Assembly: GCF_001680005.1 (NCBI RefSeq)
Contig: NC_033569.1
Coordinates: 1,426,001-1,490,000, forward strand
Length of the DNA: 64,000 bases
Reading direction: 5' to 3'
DNA from: Plasmodium coatneyi
Lineage: Eukaryota > Apicomplexa > Aconoidasida > Haemosporida > Plasmodiidae
Every line of letters starts with the position of its first letter. The first letter of the stretch is position 1. A program made the translations under genes and the position numbers. The notes under the pieces were generated by a model. It worked only from the letters and a program-made list of their open reading frames with translations. It searched no databases and was not told the DNA's origin. This document shows, piece after piece, positions 1 to 12,307 of the stretch.

Positions 1-445
1 GTTCGTTTAAAAGGCCTTTCCCCCTCGACGTCGCGTCTGCCTCTTTGAAGAATAGAAATGGACGATGTTACGAGGGGCAACCTCACATGGACGGTATGCA
101 CTTGTGTAGGAGTGCATGCAAACTCACCGCACCTCTTGGTGTATCCCTTATATGAACTTTTATATTTTTTTCAAAAAAAAAAAGTCAGCCAAAATGGCAA
201 CTTTTACAAACGCGTTATTAAATTTAATTCGATACAAAAAAAAAGAAAAAAAAATTACCCTGTGCAACAAATGGTGTGTGCAAAAAGGCACATGTGTGAA
301 CAGCACGAGGGGTCAAACACTATGTTGGCATGTTATAACAAAAAAAAAAGGAAAAAACTCCTTTTGGTTTTTCTTCGCAACATACATCGCGATATGCTTG
401 GGCACACCTTTACGAGGCGAAGTTGGAAGTGTCCACATGCATGAT
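1..445. other. Intergenic, low complexity
   Basis: This stretch downstream of the UTP23-like gene holds several A-runs and T-runs (for example near 170-182, 235-252, 340-350 and 471-482). Short open frames here are rich in Lys or Phe, overlap each other and show no domain. I see no gene, RNA or structured repeat. The left flank is cut by the window. Confidence 0.6.
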
Positions 446-1507
446 CTACCTCCCATTTCTCCCCCTGGCTTTTTTTTTTTTCTTCCCATTTTTTTTCACT
501 TTATCCTTGTCCCTCTTCTGCTCTGACATCCTGAGCTCCCGTTCCCACTTAAGCATTTTCATCTTGCGCAATTCGACGACTTCCTTCTTGTTCGTGTTCT
601 TCGTGGAAAGGTTTTCCATTTTTATGGCGCCCCCCTCGCTGATGTAGATGATGGGAACGATGAACACCTTCCTGCGGGAAGTGGTGCGGAAAATTTACAC
701 ATATACAAGTGTAAGAAGGTACATATATACAAAGGAACAAATGTGCATCCAAACGCCTTGTCCTGGCGAACGGCACGGAAGGGTGCTTCAAGTGACTAAC
801 CTGAGGAAGGATCTCAACTCGTTATTGTTCGTTGCCACAAAAAACTTCTTTTCGTTGTTATTTTTTACTAAGTCGATTATGCATTTCATGGAATCGGAAA
901 GCTCGACTTTCCACTCGGTCTGTCCACCATTTTGCGATTCCTCCTCTTTGGTTGCTTCCTCCCCATTGGGTTCACCTTCCCCGTTTGGTGCTTCCTCCTC
1001 CTTCTTGGTTGCTTCTTCCACCTTAGGTGCTGCTTCCTCCTTAGTAGTTGCTTCTTCCACCTTGGTTGCTTCCTCCCCCTTTGCTTGTTTCCCCCTCACA
1101 TTGCACACACTGTCAAAGTTGTGCGTCACGGAAACCTCATTTTCGAAAAAATTGTTCACCGAAAAGGGGGAGTTCCTTTCACCTTTCATCTTTTTTAAAA
1201 ATACGTCCACAGAGTTTTTCACATTATCACCATTGTGGTTGCACTTGTAATGAGTTATCTTCCTAATCCCGTAGGCCGTTTCTTCATTATGCGTTTTTTT
1301 GGCACACGTGGAGATGCATTTTGTGGTCATGAGCATCAGTTGCCTGTTTATCAGTTTAGCTAGCTCTTCTTTAATGGGAATTTTGTGGACAATACAAAGG
1401 TGGATGAAGGTTTCATCGACGATCACTTTGATGGGGTCCGAAACTTGTAGCAGCGAGAAGCATGTTACAAGTTTTTTTTTGAAGTCCTTCTTTCTGTCCA
1501 GTTTCAT
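446..1507 (-). CDS. UTP23: UTP23-like rRNA-processing PIN-domain protein, 2 exons
   Basis: Probable small-subunit processome factor acting in the nucleolus in early 18S rRNA maturation. Exon 1 is 1507-801 and exon 2 is 671-446, with donor AG/GTTAGT and acceptor CCCGCAG/G. The split Arg codon rejoins in frame and the total is 310 residues. The N-terminus MKLDRKKDFKKKL matches the basic start of the UTP23/FCF1 family. It is followed by a PIN-like core: VIVDETF near residue 28, a TTKCI strand near 61, the Cys/His stretch HYKCNHN, and FVATNNNELRSFLR near 222-235. Exon 2 continues with VPIIYI, the usual family continuation, and ends in a Lys/Arg-rich tail of about 50 residues. Oddity: the PIN core is split by an acidic insert of Glu/Lys/Ala repeats at about residues 136-195. 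Assignment to UTP23 rather than FCF1 rests on the Cys/His pattern and the C-terminal tail. Confidence 0.8.
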
Positions 1508-2061
1508 TTTGCCACAGGAAGGAGGGGAATCACTATATGCACGTATTATATATACATATGAATTTATTTTGTGCGATTGCCTTTATAGTGGGTACCCTTG
1601 CTTGATGCTTCCTTTTTTCTGTCCCCGTTTTGGCTAATTTGGGTTAACTGTTCACCTGCTCGAAGTTAACATACCGCCGTGTGCGTATATTGATTTACTT
1701 TTCGGCTTGACAAACGTGTCATCCCTTTGGACGTTACTACAAACACGTGTATGCAACGAGAAAACCGTTTTCCATGGGAAGTTTGCCAAGGCCGCTCAAA
1801 CTTCTGAGGATTAAAACAGACCAGAGTGAACTCCCCCCCAACTGGCTTCCTTGTTATGCTTCCTATTTAATTTGCTAATTGGGACGAGCAACAACCAACA
1901 CTTTTTTTCTTCCTCTTCTAAACAGATGAACCAATTTCAAAGTGATTAAAAAAAAAAAAAAAAAAAAATGACTATTACTACCACTACTATGTAGCTCTGA
2001 GGGGGTTATGTAAGAAAAATTTGTGACAAACTTTTTGATCAAATTTACCTGACCTGTTCAG

Positions 2062-2098
<37 letters not shown>

Positions 2099-3082
2099 TA
2101 TGGTATTATATCTTGCAAAATAGGAGGATGTATTTTTTTTTTTTTTTTTTTTTTTTCTCCAACATATGTTGCATATACATATATGTCGGCATATTTCCAA
2201 AACAGCCAATTTGCTAAATTGTAAAAAGTTTGTAAGTTCCAGTTTGATCAGAAGAACATGCCCGTTTTTAATTTTTTCTTGTTTTTGTTGTAATTTAACT
2301 GCATCTCCCCTGTTGGCAAAATCGTTCCAAGCGAAGTAGCTATTGTTAGTTCACTTCCCAGAATGAACGATCGAGCTGTGCCTGCCATTTATACAGAAGT
2401 AACCCACTTGGGGAGGAGTGAAGTTGCATAGAAGCAGCTGCTTGTAGTTCTAACCAGAGTGGGGGCCCACTCCTCCCCCATGCACATTTTTTGAGGCAGC
2501 GGAAAAGCACCAAGTATACACCTGTTTGTCGTCAAGGGTGGAAAAGTTAGAGGTGCACTTTTTTCTTTTTTTTAGCAGATCCAGTTGGATAAAAGGAAGA
2601 GGGAACCTTCCTGGGAAGGACCATCACACGTATGTGCATTGGTACATCTCCCAGGTGAACACCTGACTCTACCTGTAAATTGGGAAGTAGTTTTACATGT
2701 GTAGTTGTTCCCGCTGGTGGTGCTGCCGAATGTTTGCAGAAGGGAAAGCATCCTTCACAGGTGGAACAAGCCAACGGCGGAATGGATCCAACTAATCGAT
2801 TGGCAAGTCGATTAGTTGTTTACCCCTACCCGTTATCCGATTGATGAGTCGGTGGATGCATGGGTGATTCGATGTCCCCTCATGTGCAACAAACCGGGGA
2901 AGGATATTTCTGTGCAGAACAGCCTTTTAAGTGGAAGGCACTCCAATAAGAAGCGATAATCGAACTCCCCCTGGAAATACAACGAATGAAATAACTTTGT
3001 GTGGTAAGAAGTAAGCAAGTAATACTGATCGTGTGTTGAAGTGATCCGCCACATTGGAACTGCATCAGGGACCCCTTTAAGG
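1508..3082. promoter_or_regulatory. Divergent intergenic region between UTP23-like and SWI3-like genes
   Basis: The flanking genes point away from each other, so this 1.57 kb stretch should hold both promoters. It contains long homopolymer tracts, seen directly: an A-run near 1949-1967, an A-run of more than 30 at about 2061-2095 and a T-run of about 26 at 2131-2156. Such dA/dT tracts are common in Plasmodium promoters. Short open frames at 2547-2774 and 2833-3156 on the minus strand have no recognisable domain. No RNA gene was recognised. Confidence 0.5.
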
Positions 3083-3581
3083 ATGAGCGACGAGGAGGTG
3101 AGTATACCCCAGGGGGAAATGCCTGACGAAGCGGAAATCCAAAGCGGAGATGACATAAATTTTCAAAACTGCACCGAAAGGACAGATGAATTAATCGAAT
3201 CGGAGAGCATGATGGAGCAGCAGGGTGGTGAGGTGGAGGAGGAAGAACCCAATCCAGGAGATGACCCCCAGAGTAAAGACGAATCGAACAACACACAGGT
3301 AGAGGAAGATCCAACATGTAATAACTCCATTGATAACAGTTCGCTTCATGTGGACCTAAACCATTTGGGTGCCAGTCAAATGGGTGAAGCTTCCAGTGCA
3401 CATGTGAATGGCGAAACGGGGGAAGCAGCTCCCCCAACCAGCGCCGAATGGACAAAGGAAAATGGGGCGGCAAACGTGGAAGGCGGAGCGAAGGATGAAC
3501 AAATGAATCCGTCTGAGAGTCTCCACGATGACCCCAATGAAGGCAGCAAAGACGCACACGAAAAGCAGCCCCAGCAACAGC

Positions 3582-3619
<38 letters not shown>

Positions 3620-6150
3620 CCAGTCTGCATGCGGCCGTCGAACACCTACCTGCGAAACATCGTAAGGAAACAATCTCCGAACATAAAAAATAGCATCCAC
3701 AATTTAAGCTTTCCAAATGTAAACTCCATGACGTTCGATCCGTCCTATGGTGGTGAAGGGCAAAAGTTTTTTGTCGGTGCGGCTGATCAGGATGAGGGTT
3801 CGGCGATTAAGAACCCACAGTTACCAAGTGGAGCCACCATGACGTACTCCACTAACATTGCCGAGGAAGACCTTCACCATATTTACACTCTCCTAAATGG
3901 TGAACTGACCAGGTCGTCAGAAAACGATAAGGAGATACACCGAGTGAAGGACGAAATTATAAGTTTGCATAGGAATAACCCAACTGAAGTACTGACCTTG
4001 CAACGATGTTACGCCAGTGTAAGGGCAAATAAAAAGTTAATAGATGTATTGTTTGGGTTTCTAGGAGGTGGTACTGTGTGGACTCCTCCCAAATGGGACT
4101 CCTCCTTCAACCACGGAATCGGAATGAATTATTTAAGCTACGAAACGGTGAATAACATGCATCAGGTGTGGAGACAAGACGTTTCTGCTTGGGGGGGTGC
4201 TCAAAACTGGGACAGGGAAAAACAGAAACAAAAACAAAAACACATTGGTGGTTGTGAGGGAAATGAGTATGCCAATATGAGAGGTGGGGATCCATTTCCC
4301 AATGTAGGGGGAGTAGTAGCAGGAGAGGGTAACCCCATTCAGTGGAATATGCCCCCCCAAGGATTGCATACCCATGGAGGAATGGCACCATGGATGCCCC
4401 CCCCTATGATGATCTACGGTAAGCATGGTCAAGCAGAACAGACGATGGGTAGTGCTCCATGGGGTGCAACCACAATGAAGGACTACCCCCACCACGTGAA
4501 CACCTTCGATTGGTTAAACCAAAACGTGCAAACGAAGAATGAAAAATATAAAGGAAATCCCTTCGGTGTAGATTATTACAACCCCCTGTCAGAGGAAGGA
4601 AAAAATTCCATCGAGTGGAATAACCCCGGGGAACAATCCAAGAAGAATCACCACGAACGTTTGAGCAACCTTTACAAATGTGTAAGCTGCAAAAAACAGT
4701 GCAACCATGTGTATTACATTTTAAAGCCTAACAATGTTAAAAAAATATCCTACGGCGTGTTGGATAAATGTGTTTGGTGCAGTGTTTGTTACAATTCTAG
4801 CAAATACCCTAGCATTTTGAGCAGGTCAAATTTTGTGAAGGTAAATATACCATACAGTTTTGTTGGAAACGATTGGAGCGTTACCGAAGTGGAAAAACTC
4901 ATCGACGCAATTACAAAGTATAAAAATGATTGGGAAAAGATTAGCGAATCTGTAGGAACGAAAAGTCCATATGAGTGTATTTTTAAATTTGCATCCATGC
5001 CATTGTCCAACCCCTACTTTGACATGGATAACCTTCTTAACGTAAATGACGTTTCTTTTAAATCCTTTAAACAAAACAACACTCTGTTGTCACTACTCTC
5101 CTTCATATGTAACTACATCAGCCCCTACATCGGGGCATACGCGGCAAAGAAAATCGTAGACTTTATTCTGAACAAGCAGCGTGAGTGCGTTGCCAAGGTG
5201 AAGGAGAACGAACAGAACGAGGAGTCCAAGAAGAGAGAACAGTGGGAGAAGAGGGAAAATCCAGATGTTCAAAGGGGGGAAATAAAAATGGAGAGTTTCG
5301 AGGCGCAACAATCGGGGGGGCAGCCCCCCTGTGAAGACCATCCCCCAACTGAGCAACCAAGGGGGGAAGATCCTACTGAAGCTAATTCCACTGCCGAGAA
5401 ACAGGCAAGCGTCGAAACGGAAGGAGCCTCTGAACCGAAGCCGTGCGAAGACGCCCCCCCCGAGGAGCAGCAGGACGATATTTCCAAGACGGAAAACCAA
5501 GGGGAAGCCCCAATTGTATCCAAACCGGCAGAAACAGCGAACCACCAAATGAGCAATAACGAGGATGTTAAAACCGAAACAGGAGAAGAGTCGAACATCC
5601 CCTCCGGCAACCCCGACTTCGTACCACTCAACATGAACCTCCCGCCAAAGGACAGTGCCTCTTCCACCTACATACTGAATGAGAAGGACATGCAGGAAAT
5701 ACACAACACAATTATTAACGCGTCGAAGAAGAGGGCCCACCAGCTGGCAGAACTAGAGAGGCACAACGTTAGGAAGCTGCTGAAGGAACTTGCCCTGATA
5801 AGCACCAGGAAGGTGAAGCTAAAGCTGAAGCAGTACCAGTACTTGCAAAGTTATTTTGAAATCCAGAACAAGCAAATGGTAAGTTGGGAGGTCAGACACA
5901 CCACTATAGCGTCTAGCTGTCTGCACCGTCCAATGTGCGTAACCTGAGTGGTGCTTATTTGAAGTTTTTCTATTTAATTTTTTAACATTTTAATTCTTAT
6001 CATTTTTTTTTTTTTTTCTTGTTTCCCCGTCAGGAACGGAAGAGAGCGCGCCACGGTGAGGAAGGGACGACGGAAAAAGAAGAACTAAACAACTCAAACG
6101 AACATGGTGAAGAGAATGAGAAGGATACACACGACACGCAGGATGAGTAG
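3083..6150 (+). CDS. SWI3: SWI3/SMARCC-like SWI/SNF chromatin-remodelling subunit, 2 exons
   Basis: Probable scaffold subunit of a nuclear SWI/SNF-type nucleosome-remodelling complex. Exon 1 is 3083-5878 and exon 2 is 6034-6150, with donor ATG/GTAAGT and acceptor CCGTCAG/GAA; 970 residues. I chose ATG 3083 (MSDEEVS) because the frame upstream has only a GTG. Domains in order: acidic N-terminus; a Gln run at about 164-179; a SWIRM domain at about 258-335 with RNNPTEVLTLQRC; a ZZ-like zinc finger at about 531-575 (CVSC, then CVWCSVC); a SANT/Myb domain at about 596-640 with three spaced Trp/aromatic positions starting at NDWS; an acidic Pro/Glu-rich linker; and a C-terminal coiled coil from about 868 running into exon 2. 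The order SWIRM-ZZ-SANT-coiled coil is that of SWI3, Moira and SMARCC. The SWIRM N-terminal half is divergent. The ADA2 family is an alternative, but there the order is ZZ-SANT-SWIRM. Confidence 0.85.
3572..3620 (+). repeat. CAA/CAG trinucleotide repeat coding a Gln run
   Basis: About 16 consecutive Gln codons, nearly all CAA, lie inside the SWI3-like gene. Opposite-strand frames through this tract give runs of Leu, Val or Cys and are artefacts. A repeat of this kind is likely to vary in length between strains. Confidence 0.9.
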
Positions 6151-6627
6151 GATCAAACCGAACTGCTCAGGCAAGCCGAGCAAAATGGCGCTGTAACTTT
6201 GCAGCGCCTGCGTGGCGTGCCAATTTGTTACTTTTTTTAACGCATACGTGATGTATATGCATCGAATTGTTTATACGTGTGTGTGTGTGGAGGGTGTGTC
6301 CCTCTGTGCCGCCCCCCCCAACACACATTCCACCAACTGAACAAACATGGTGAAACTTTTCAAACTGATTTAAAAACGGAAAAAGTGTACCAGCTTCAAA
6401 CTTATTGGAAGCGCATCCTGGAAGGGATAATTCTCCTCCCCGTCCTTCATTTTACGAATGACACGCTAATTGAAGTATGTCTTCACCACGCCAAGGCACC
6501 TCGGGCAGAAGAGCTCGCCTTCAAAGGGACTGACCGTTCCGTACATCCAGCACCTGCGTTGGGAAATTATTAAAAGGAAAAAATGGGGGTGCATATCGGG
6601 TGACGGTGTAAAGGTTGGCAGCTCATT
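6151..6627. other. Convergent intergenic region
   Basis: This stretch lies between the stop codons of the SWI3-like gene and the isoleucyl-tRNA synthetase gene, which converge. It includes a GT-rich run near 6275-6296 and a C-run near 6311. An open frame at 6277-6573 has no recognisable motif, and I do not support it as a gene. The two 3' UTRs probably share this space. Confidence 0.5.
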
Positions 6628-9600
6628 TTAGCCACTCGTGTAACGGGTGAAAACGAACCTGGCACATTTAGCCCCGGTGGATCTGCCAATCCCGACGCTG
6701 ATGGAGGCCTGCTTGGAGACGTCCCCCGTGTGAAGCATATCCTGGAAGGGGTCCTCAGTTTGGTCCCCCCGCAGTAACTGGTCCACCTCATCACACTCCT
6801 GTGGAGCTCCCTCCCCACCCGGCACAAGTGGAATTTTGTAAGTCCTGAACGAGGGGTCCATCTTTTGCAATTCCATTAAGTCCTCACATAGGATAACATT
6901 GGAGACGTTAAAAAGAAAGCGAAGGTCATCGTGGTTGTTAAAACTGGCCAATGGATTGGACGTTTTCAAAAAACGCTTCACCAAGGTGATTACCTCCTCA
7001 TTATCTGTGTGCAGATAAACTACTGCCTCTAACGAATTGGAAAGAAATCCATTCATCTGTTTATGAACAAAATATTTTACCAAAAAAAGGGTTTCTAAAT
7101 GGACTTCTTTTCTCCTTTTAATGGTTGGCATTTGGCAGAAGAAAAGCGATTTGTGTTTTTGTGTTTTTCTTTCTTGAAGGGGCAAGTTTCCAACATTCCT
7201 CTTCACGGATAGTAGTGTACCGTATACATCCTCACACAAGTGGGGGATGATTGGGGCCAGTATCTTCACCATATCAACCAGAATGTTGTAAAAAATCTTC
7301 TGGCAGTTCCTCCTGCTTATGGAGTTCCTCTCATGTACGTACAATCTGTCTTTACAATAATCGAGGTATATGGCCAAATCACGGTTAATAAAATTCATTA
7401 CATGTTTCATAAGGAGCTGTAACTGGAACTTTGAGTAGGCCTTCAGGCAGAACCGTATTGTAGTGTCCCTTTTGGAGAATATATATTGGTCCATCATTTG
7501 GAGGTCTTCTTCATGTTCCACCTTTACGTTGGAAAAATCAAAGTCGTGCAGATTGTTCAGCAGAAATTTTAACGTGTTGTAAAGCTTTAAATAAATATGC
7601 TTATTTATGTCCTCCAAAATTTGGGGACTTACGGACACGTTTTTGTTAACAAAGTTGTGACAGCAAACCCACAGCCGCACGATGTCAGCGTTGAAGTGTC
7701 TTCCCCCGGGGGGGCTACTCCTTTTTGAGTTTTTTTTTTTTATTAGTTTTTCCTCCGGTGAGGTCTTCCTCCCTGTAACATCCCCTTCGGTGGAAGCTCC
7801 TCCAAATGACACCACATCAGTAGTGCTACTGCGATTTTCCATCAGCGGGAACAACTTACGGGGGGAGACCACATTGTTCAGACTTTTGCTCATCTTCACG
7901 TTGTTCCCATCCACAACGTAGTTATGCACGATCACGTTGCTGATTGGGAGGGCATTATCCACGTTTTGCACCGCGCCTGTCCCTACTCTACCCCCCCTGT
8001 GAACACTGTTCAGGAAAAAGTAAATAAAAAAAAAGGACTGGAACCACCCCCTTATCTGGTCCACCCCCTCACAGCACAGGTGTACGCCCATATCCTTCAC
8101 CAAAAAGGAGTCCCCCCTTTTTTGCTTCCTACACCGGTGGACAATCTCATTAGCACTTCCTACCTTGAAGTAATTTTTCTCACTTTTCAGTCTCTTCATT
8201 AACCGTTGGTACATTACGTCCGGGTCGAATATTTTCCTCTTCCTCATTATATCGTTCAGGAGGTCCTTCTCACTACCATCCCCCTTGTCCCGTTTCCCCC
8301 CGTTTCCCCTCTCCATTTGATCATACACATCGTATATGTTAAAAAAAGGTGTATCCTCCCTAATGGTGGTTTTTCCTAGCAAAGAAACTGCCCTTTTTTT
8401 CTCCCCCCGAGGCGAAATCACCCTTCTGAAGTATTCGTTAAAAAGGATGTGCTTGCACATGTGCATAACGTAGAGGTACGAAACGGAGGAGTCAAACCAC
8501 ACATCCATGATCTGCTGGCGGAAGCTCACCTTGGAATCTCCACCTATGAGTAAATCCTTCAACGGGATGTTTACCCCCCAATACTTCTGCCTGCTTATAC
8601 ACCACTCATTTCGGTTTTCAATGGTTTTTATTAAAGCATCCTTCACGTGGTCACTTACAAAGTTCACCCTTCTAATGCTTTCATAAAATAGCTTGTTCTG
8701 TTTTATCTTTTCTATGTCTACGTAAATTTGCAGAAGCGACTTTATCTGCACACTCGTGTGAGACCGCCAATCGTATGTGTACAGGTGCTCATAGGGGAAA
8801 TGAAACAGCACATTCCCGTGGAAGGCATAGTAGAAGAGCAAGTGCACATCCTCCTGGTTTATGTTAATTTTGGGGGTGGTTCCCAAACAATTATTTAACA
8901 GGTTGCTAAGCAGGGGGCTTCTTTCTCCCTTACCCGACAATGCATCCTGCCTTATCAGCTCGGCGTTCCTCTGACACTTCTCCCAGATCACCTTTGCGTA
9001 CTCCTCCTTCAGGTCATCGTTCTGGTCGATCACGTTTTCGTCCACAGTGGTCAGTTCTCCAATTTGCTGCGCTTTGGGGCGATTATTCATTTCCATCCCC
9101 CCTGGTCGTTCACCCCCCTGGTAGTGCTCCCCTCCGAGGTGTACCTTCCTCAGTTCATTGTTCTGGTAGTACACGTTGTAGTCCGAAAAGCCGTGTGAAG
9201 GAGCCACGTGCACAATGCCAGAACCGAAGGATTCATCTATTTCATTTCCCGACACGAGGACAAAATGGCTTTCCACTTGGTTCACAAAGTTGCGGTAAGT
9301 ACAGTTGGCCAGTTCCTTCCCTTTGAGCGTCACTACTTTTTTCACCTCCAAAATTCTGTCCTCCTTTGAGTAATATTTTTTTAAGTAGTCGAGGAACATA
9401 TCCAGTGATTTCTCACAGATGAGGAAAAAAAGGGGATCTGCCTTTTCAAACATTACCTGCACAACCTGGTATACATATTCCGCATGAATCAACAAGCACT
9501 TGTTGTTAAAAATGGTGTACATTTGGGTGGTGAACACAAGTACCTTCAGCTTCCTCTTTATCACTTCCTTTGCTCGAACTAGCAACTTCCATAGTGCGTC

Positions 9601-11401
9601 ATCATTGGTGGGGGGCCCACTTGGTGACGAACCCAACTTGGTGCGGATCATCTCCAATTCCTGATCTCCCACCTGAATGAACTCCCTAACCAGTTCGTTT
9701 TCCACACTGGCTCCCAACATTTTCAGCGCTAAGGAATCACTTACCCCGTGCATGTCGAAAAAGAAGTAGAAGGAATTGCAGATCCGTTTTTTGTAAATAA
9801 TTTCGCTGTCCGATAACACCGTCTGCGTGGCGTAGCTGTGGTATATGGGTCGGTTGCTCACGTAGATGTGCTTCTGCGGGGGGGAAGAGGGGGAAGGGAA
9901 TGAACTCATGAATGAGGTACAAAATTGGGGTACCCTCTAACCGAGTTACGGCGTTACCGTGTTAACGCGTTTGCCATCCTTACGTGCTCGAGGAGACGCC
10001 GAAAGACGGCCCGCTGAATATCCTCATAGAGATCATAAAACGTAACGTAGGTGTAGTCCCACAGGCCCCAAATACCGTAGGACACCAGAGACATGAACTG
10101 TTCGTTAATAAAGTGGGCGGCGTACGACTTGCACAGATTTTTGAAGTACGTGATTTTTTTCTCCTCTTGGCTGGGGCTCACAAGAGGGACGTCCTCCCGG
10201 CGCAGCAGGTCACGCAGAAAGGTGGGACGTCCATCGTTCAACCGGGTCTGATGCATCTCTAAGTTATGTCGTTTCTCTTTACTGGTGAGCCACCTGGTAG
10301 GGAAATGCCCCTCACTTTCCCCCCCGGGTGTCTTCCCCTGATTGAGCAGAAAAACTTCCGAGTTTTTGTTACTCACTTCCGAACGGTCAGGCAAAGTGAC
10401 CTCTTGGACGTTCTTAATGTTGAGCGTTTTCATCACCTGGTACTCGATGGGCAGTCCATGCGTATCGAACCCATGTATCAGCATCACGCAATAATTTCTC
10501 ATTAGCAAATATTTTAAATATATGTCTTTTACAATTTTGTTGAGGACGTGTCCTATGTGAATATCGTTGTTTGCATAGGGTGGTCCATCGTGGATGATAC
10601 GTACCTTATGATATACCTTCCTGTAAAAATGGAGTAGTTTTTTCTTTTTTTCAACATTTTGGGGGGGGGACTTTCCCAATTGGCCTATATTATTATCCCT
10701 TCTGTGTCTGTGATTGGTGTGCCGGTGTTGGTTGGAGATACTGCCAATCACTTCTTCCCATCTTAAATTTGTGAGGACTTTTTTTTTTTTCATAAGTTGT
10801 TCTGTCTGAGTGGGTTCCTCTCTCCCGGTCAGCGATGCACAATTTCTGAACCCGTTTTCCCCCCCTACATGGGTAGATTCTTTTCCCTTCTTCCTTCCAT
10901 CGCGTATGCACTTCTTCACGTTGGCAAAGTTGCGTCTTTCGTAAACCCGTTCGCTGTTCCAGAGGTTTTGTATGTGCTTCTGTCTGGAGAAAAGGTGGGC
11001 AACCGTGTGAAAGCAAACATGTGAGGATGCGTGTAAGCGGGGCGGCGCTACGGAGAGTGGAGACTCATTCGACGTGAATTTTTTCCCAGTGACCCGTATC
11101 CGACCTACCTGTCGAAGCTGGCATACGTGGTGGGCAGAAGCTGGACGGGAAGATTCACCGACTGCCTAATTACGTCCTTAATTTTATTCCTGTGCTCGTT
11201 TAAAGCGTGTTTGCATTTTCTCCCATATTTTGCCGCTGCTACGAAGCAAGGGGTGACTGCTTTACTCTGTCCGTCGAAGAAATGTTGATTTAAAATATGC
11301 ACAACTTTGTCAGTCCTCTTAAAGCAGAGGGACACCCACTGTTGTGTAATGGCTTGAAGGAGCAGTATCGCTGTTACCGTGAGGGTTTTCCTCCTTTTCA
11401 T
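6628..11401 (-). CDS. IleRS: Isoleucyl-tRNA synthetase, organellar (apicoplast) type, 3 exons
   Basis: Class I synthetase charging tRNA-Ile, probably in the apicoplast. Exons are 11401-11109, 10983-9984 and 9873-6628. Splice sites are AG/GTAGGT, CTCCAG/A, CAC/GTAAGG and CCGCAG/AAG, and all joins keep frame, giving 1512 residues. Seen motifs: the class I HIGH box at about 240-243 (in DIHIGHVLNK), an editing-domain element GSGIVHVAPSHG near 645-660 with its downstream Asp, ISRQKYWG near 857, DVWFDSS near 888 and KMSKS at 1091-1095. I chose ATG 11401 because it gives a basic then hydrophobic leader (MKRRKTLTVTAILLLQ) fitting a signal sequence plus Lys/Arg/Asn-rich transit peptide. An upstream ATG at 11461 would bury that leader. 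The body resembles bacterial/organellar IleRS but is longer, with Plasmodium-type inserts. No C-terminal zinc motif is evident. Confidence 0.88.
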
Positions 11402-11674
11402 TTTATGTGTGCCCGTTAGTCGAGCTTGCTCCCATAGTGACCGGGACAGGTCGCTATACACAGCGATGCTTTTCTACGTATCCGGGGAGTATACATGCCG
11501 TTAGCCACAGATAGCTTCATGGAGTGGTAGAGAAGCAAACTGCACTAAAAATGGACCCTTTCTTCTTCCTCATGGTCGCATATACTGTCGGCTTTCAAAA
11601 TGGAGTAGAGATCCTACCCACCAGAGCGTGACCTCCCAGGAAGGGGGCGAGTTACTTAGCGGAGAGTCAAACAC

Positions 11675-12307
11675 ATGGCGGCTGCAAAATCGTCCAGTAA
11701 AAAGCGAGCCCATGCGTAAGTTCCATTACTGTTACAGAAAAGGCGGCATATAAAGAAAAAAAAAAAAAAAAAAGCTTACCAAAGGAGAACTTTCAAACGC
11801 AAGGGTATACACCACCTTTATGTGACCCCGTAATGTGTAATTTAAAGAAGGGGGGGGAGTAACCCTCTGAGGAGGAAATCCTTTATTTTCCGCGGGGGAG
11901 GGAGAGACGAATTAGCACAGCTCCCTCCCCGCAGGTTGGTTAACATTCCGTCGGAAGAAAAGGGGCGTGTGGTCCCTAAAGCACCTCGCACAGTTGCAAT
12001 TGCAGTTGCGCCTTTGAATACGGACCACCGGAGGATGAATTGGTCCGTCATTCTGCTATATTCTGCCAAATCCTGTAGCTCGGGAATCCGCGAATTCGTC
12101 AATGCGCGAACCCGCCACTCCGCAAACTCGCCAATGACCCATGCGCAGCTGGGTCACGACAGAATGTTGCGCTTCGCGAGATTGAGCTGCTATTCAGGGG
12201 GATTCTCCCCCCAAAAAAAAAGAGAAAAAGGAAAAAGGGGAAAAGCAAGCAAATTAAAAAGGAAAAAAATAATAAAAGCCAAAGAAGCAAAAATAAGGAG
12301 CATATAA
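11675..12307 (+). CDS. Hypothetical two-exon gene at the core/multigene boundary (weak)
   Basis: ATG 11675 begins a short Ala/Ser/Lys-rich reading (MAAAKSSSKKRAH) that meets a perfect donor GTAAGT at 11716. A plausible acceptor, a pyrimidine run then GCAG, lies at about 11924-11935, and an open frame follows in matching phase to a stop at 12307. The predicted product is about 135 residues. Its last 40 are Lys-rich (KKREKGK, KLKRKKIIKAK) and its middle is unremarkable. It would share a short upstream region with the divergently transcribed IleRS gene. I recognise no domain. It may be a real small basic protein, a gene truncated at a synteny break, or a chance reading; only the first exon and its donor look convincing. 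Confidence 0.3.

Noticed and set aside
58..526. Open frames rich in Lys/Phe at the left end
   Set aside because: They overlap in two frames, cross A- and T-runs and show no domain or splice logic; they lie downstream of the UTP23-like gene.
2880..3716. Long minus-strand frames with runs of Val, Leu and Cys
   Set aside because: They are the antisense of the SWI3-like coding sequence; the residue runs come from the CAA/CAG repeat.
5093..5740. 215-codon minus-strand frame
   Set aside because: Antisense to the acidic linker of the SWI3-like gene; codon bias of the plus strand explains the open frame.
6277..6573. 98-codon plus-strand frame between two 3' ends
   Set aside because: No motif, convergent 3' UTR location and no splice partner.
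11842..12102. Minus-strand frame at the boundary region
   Set aside because: No recognisable domain; it is antisense to the weak hypothetical gene, and neither is strongly supported.
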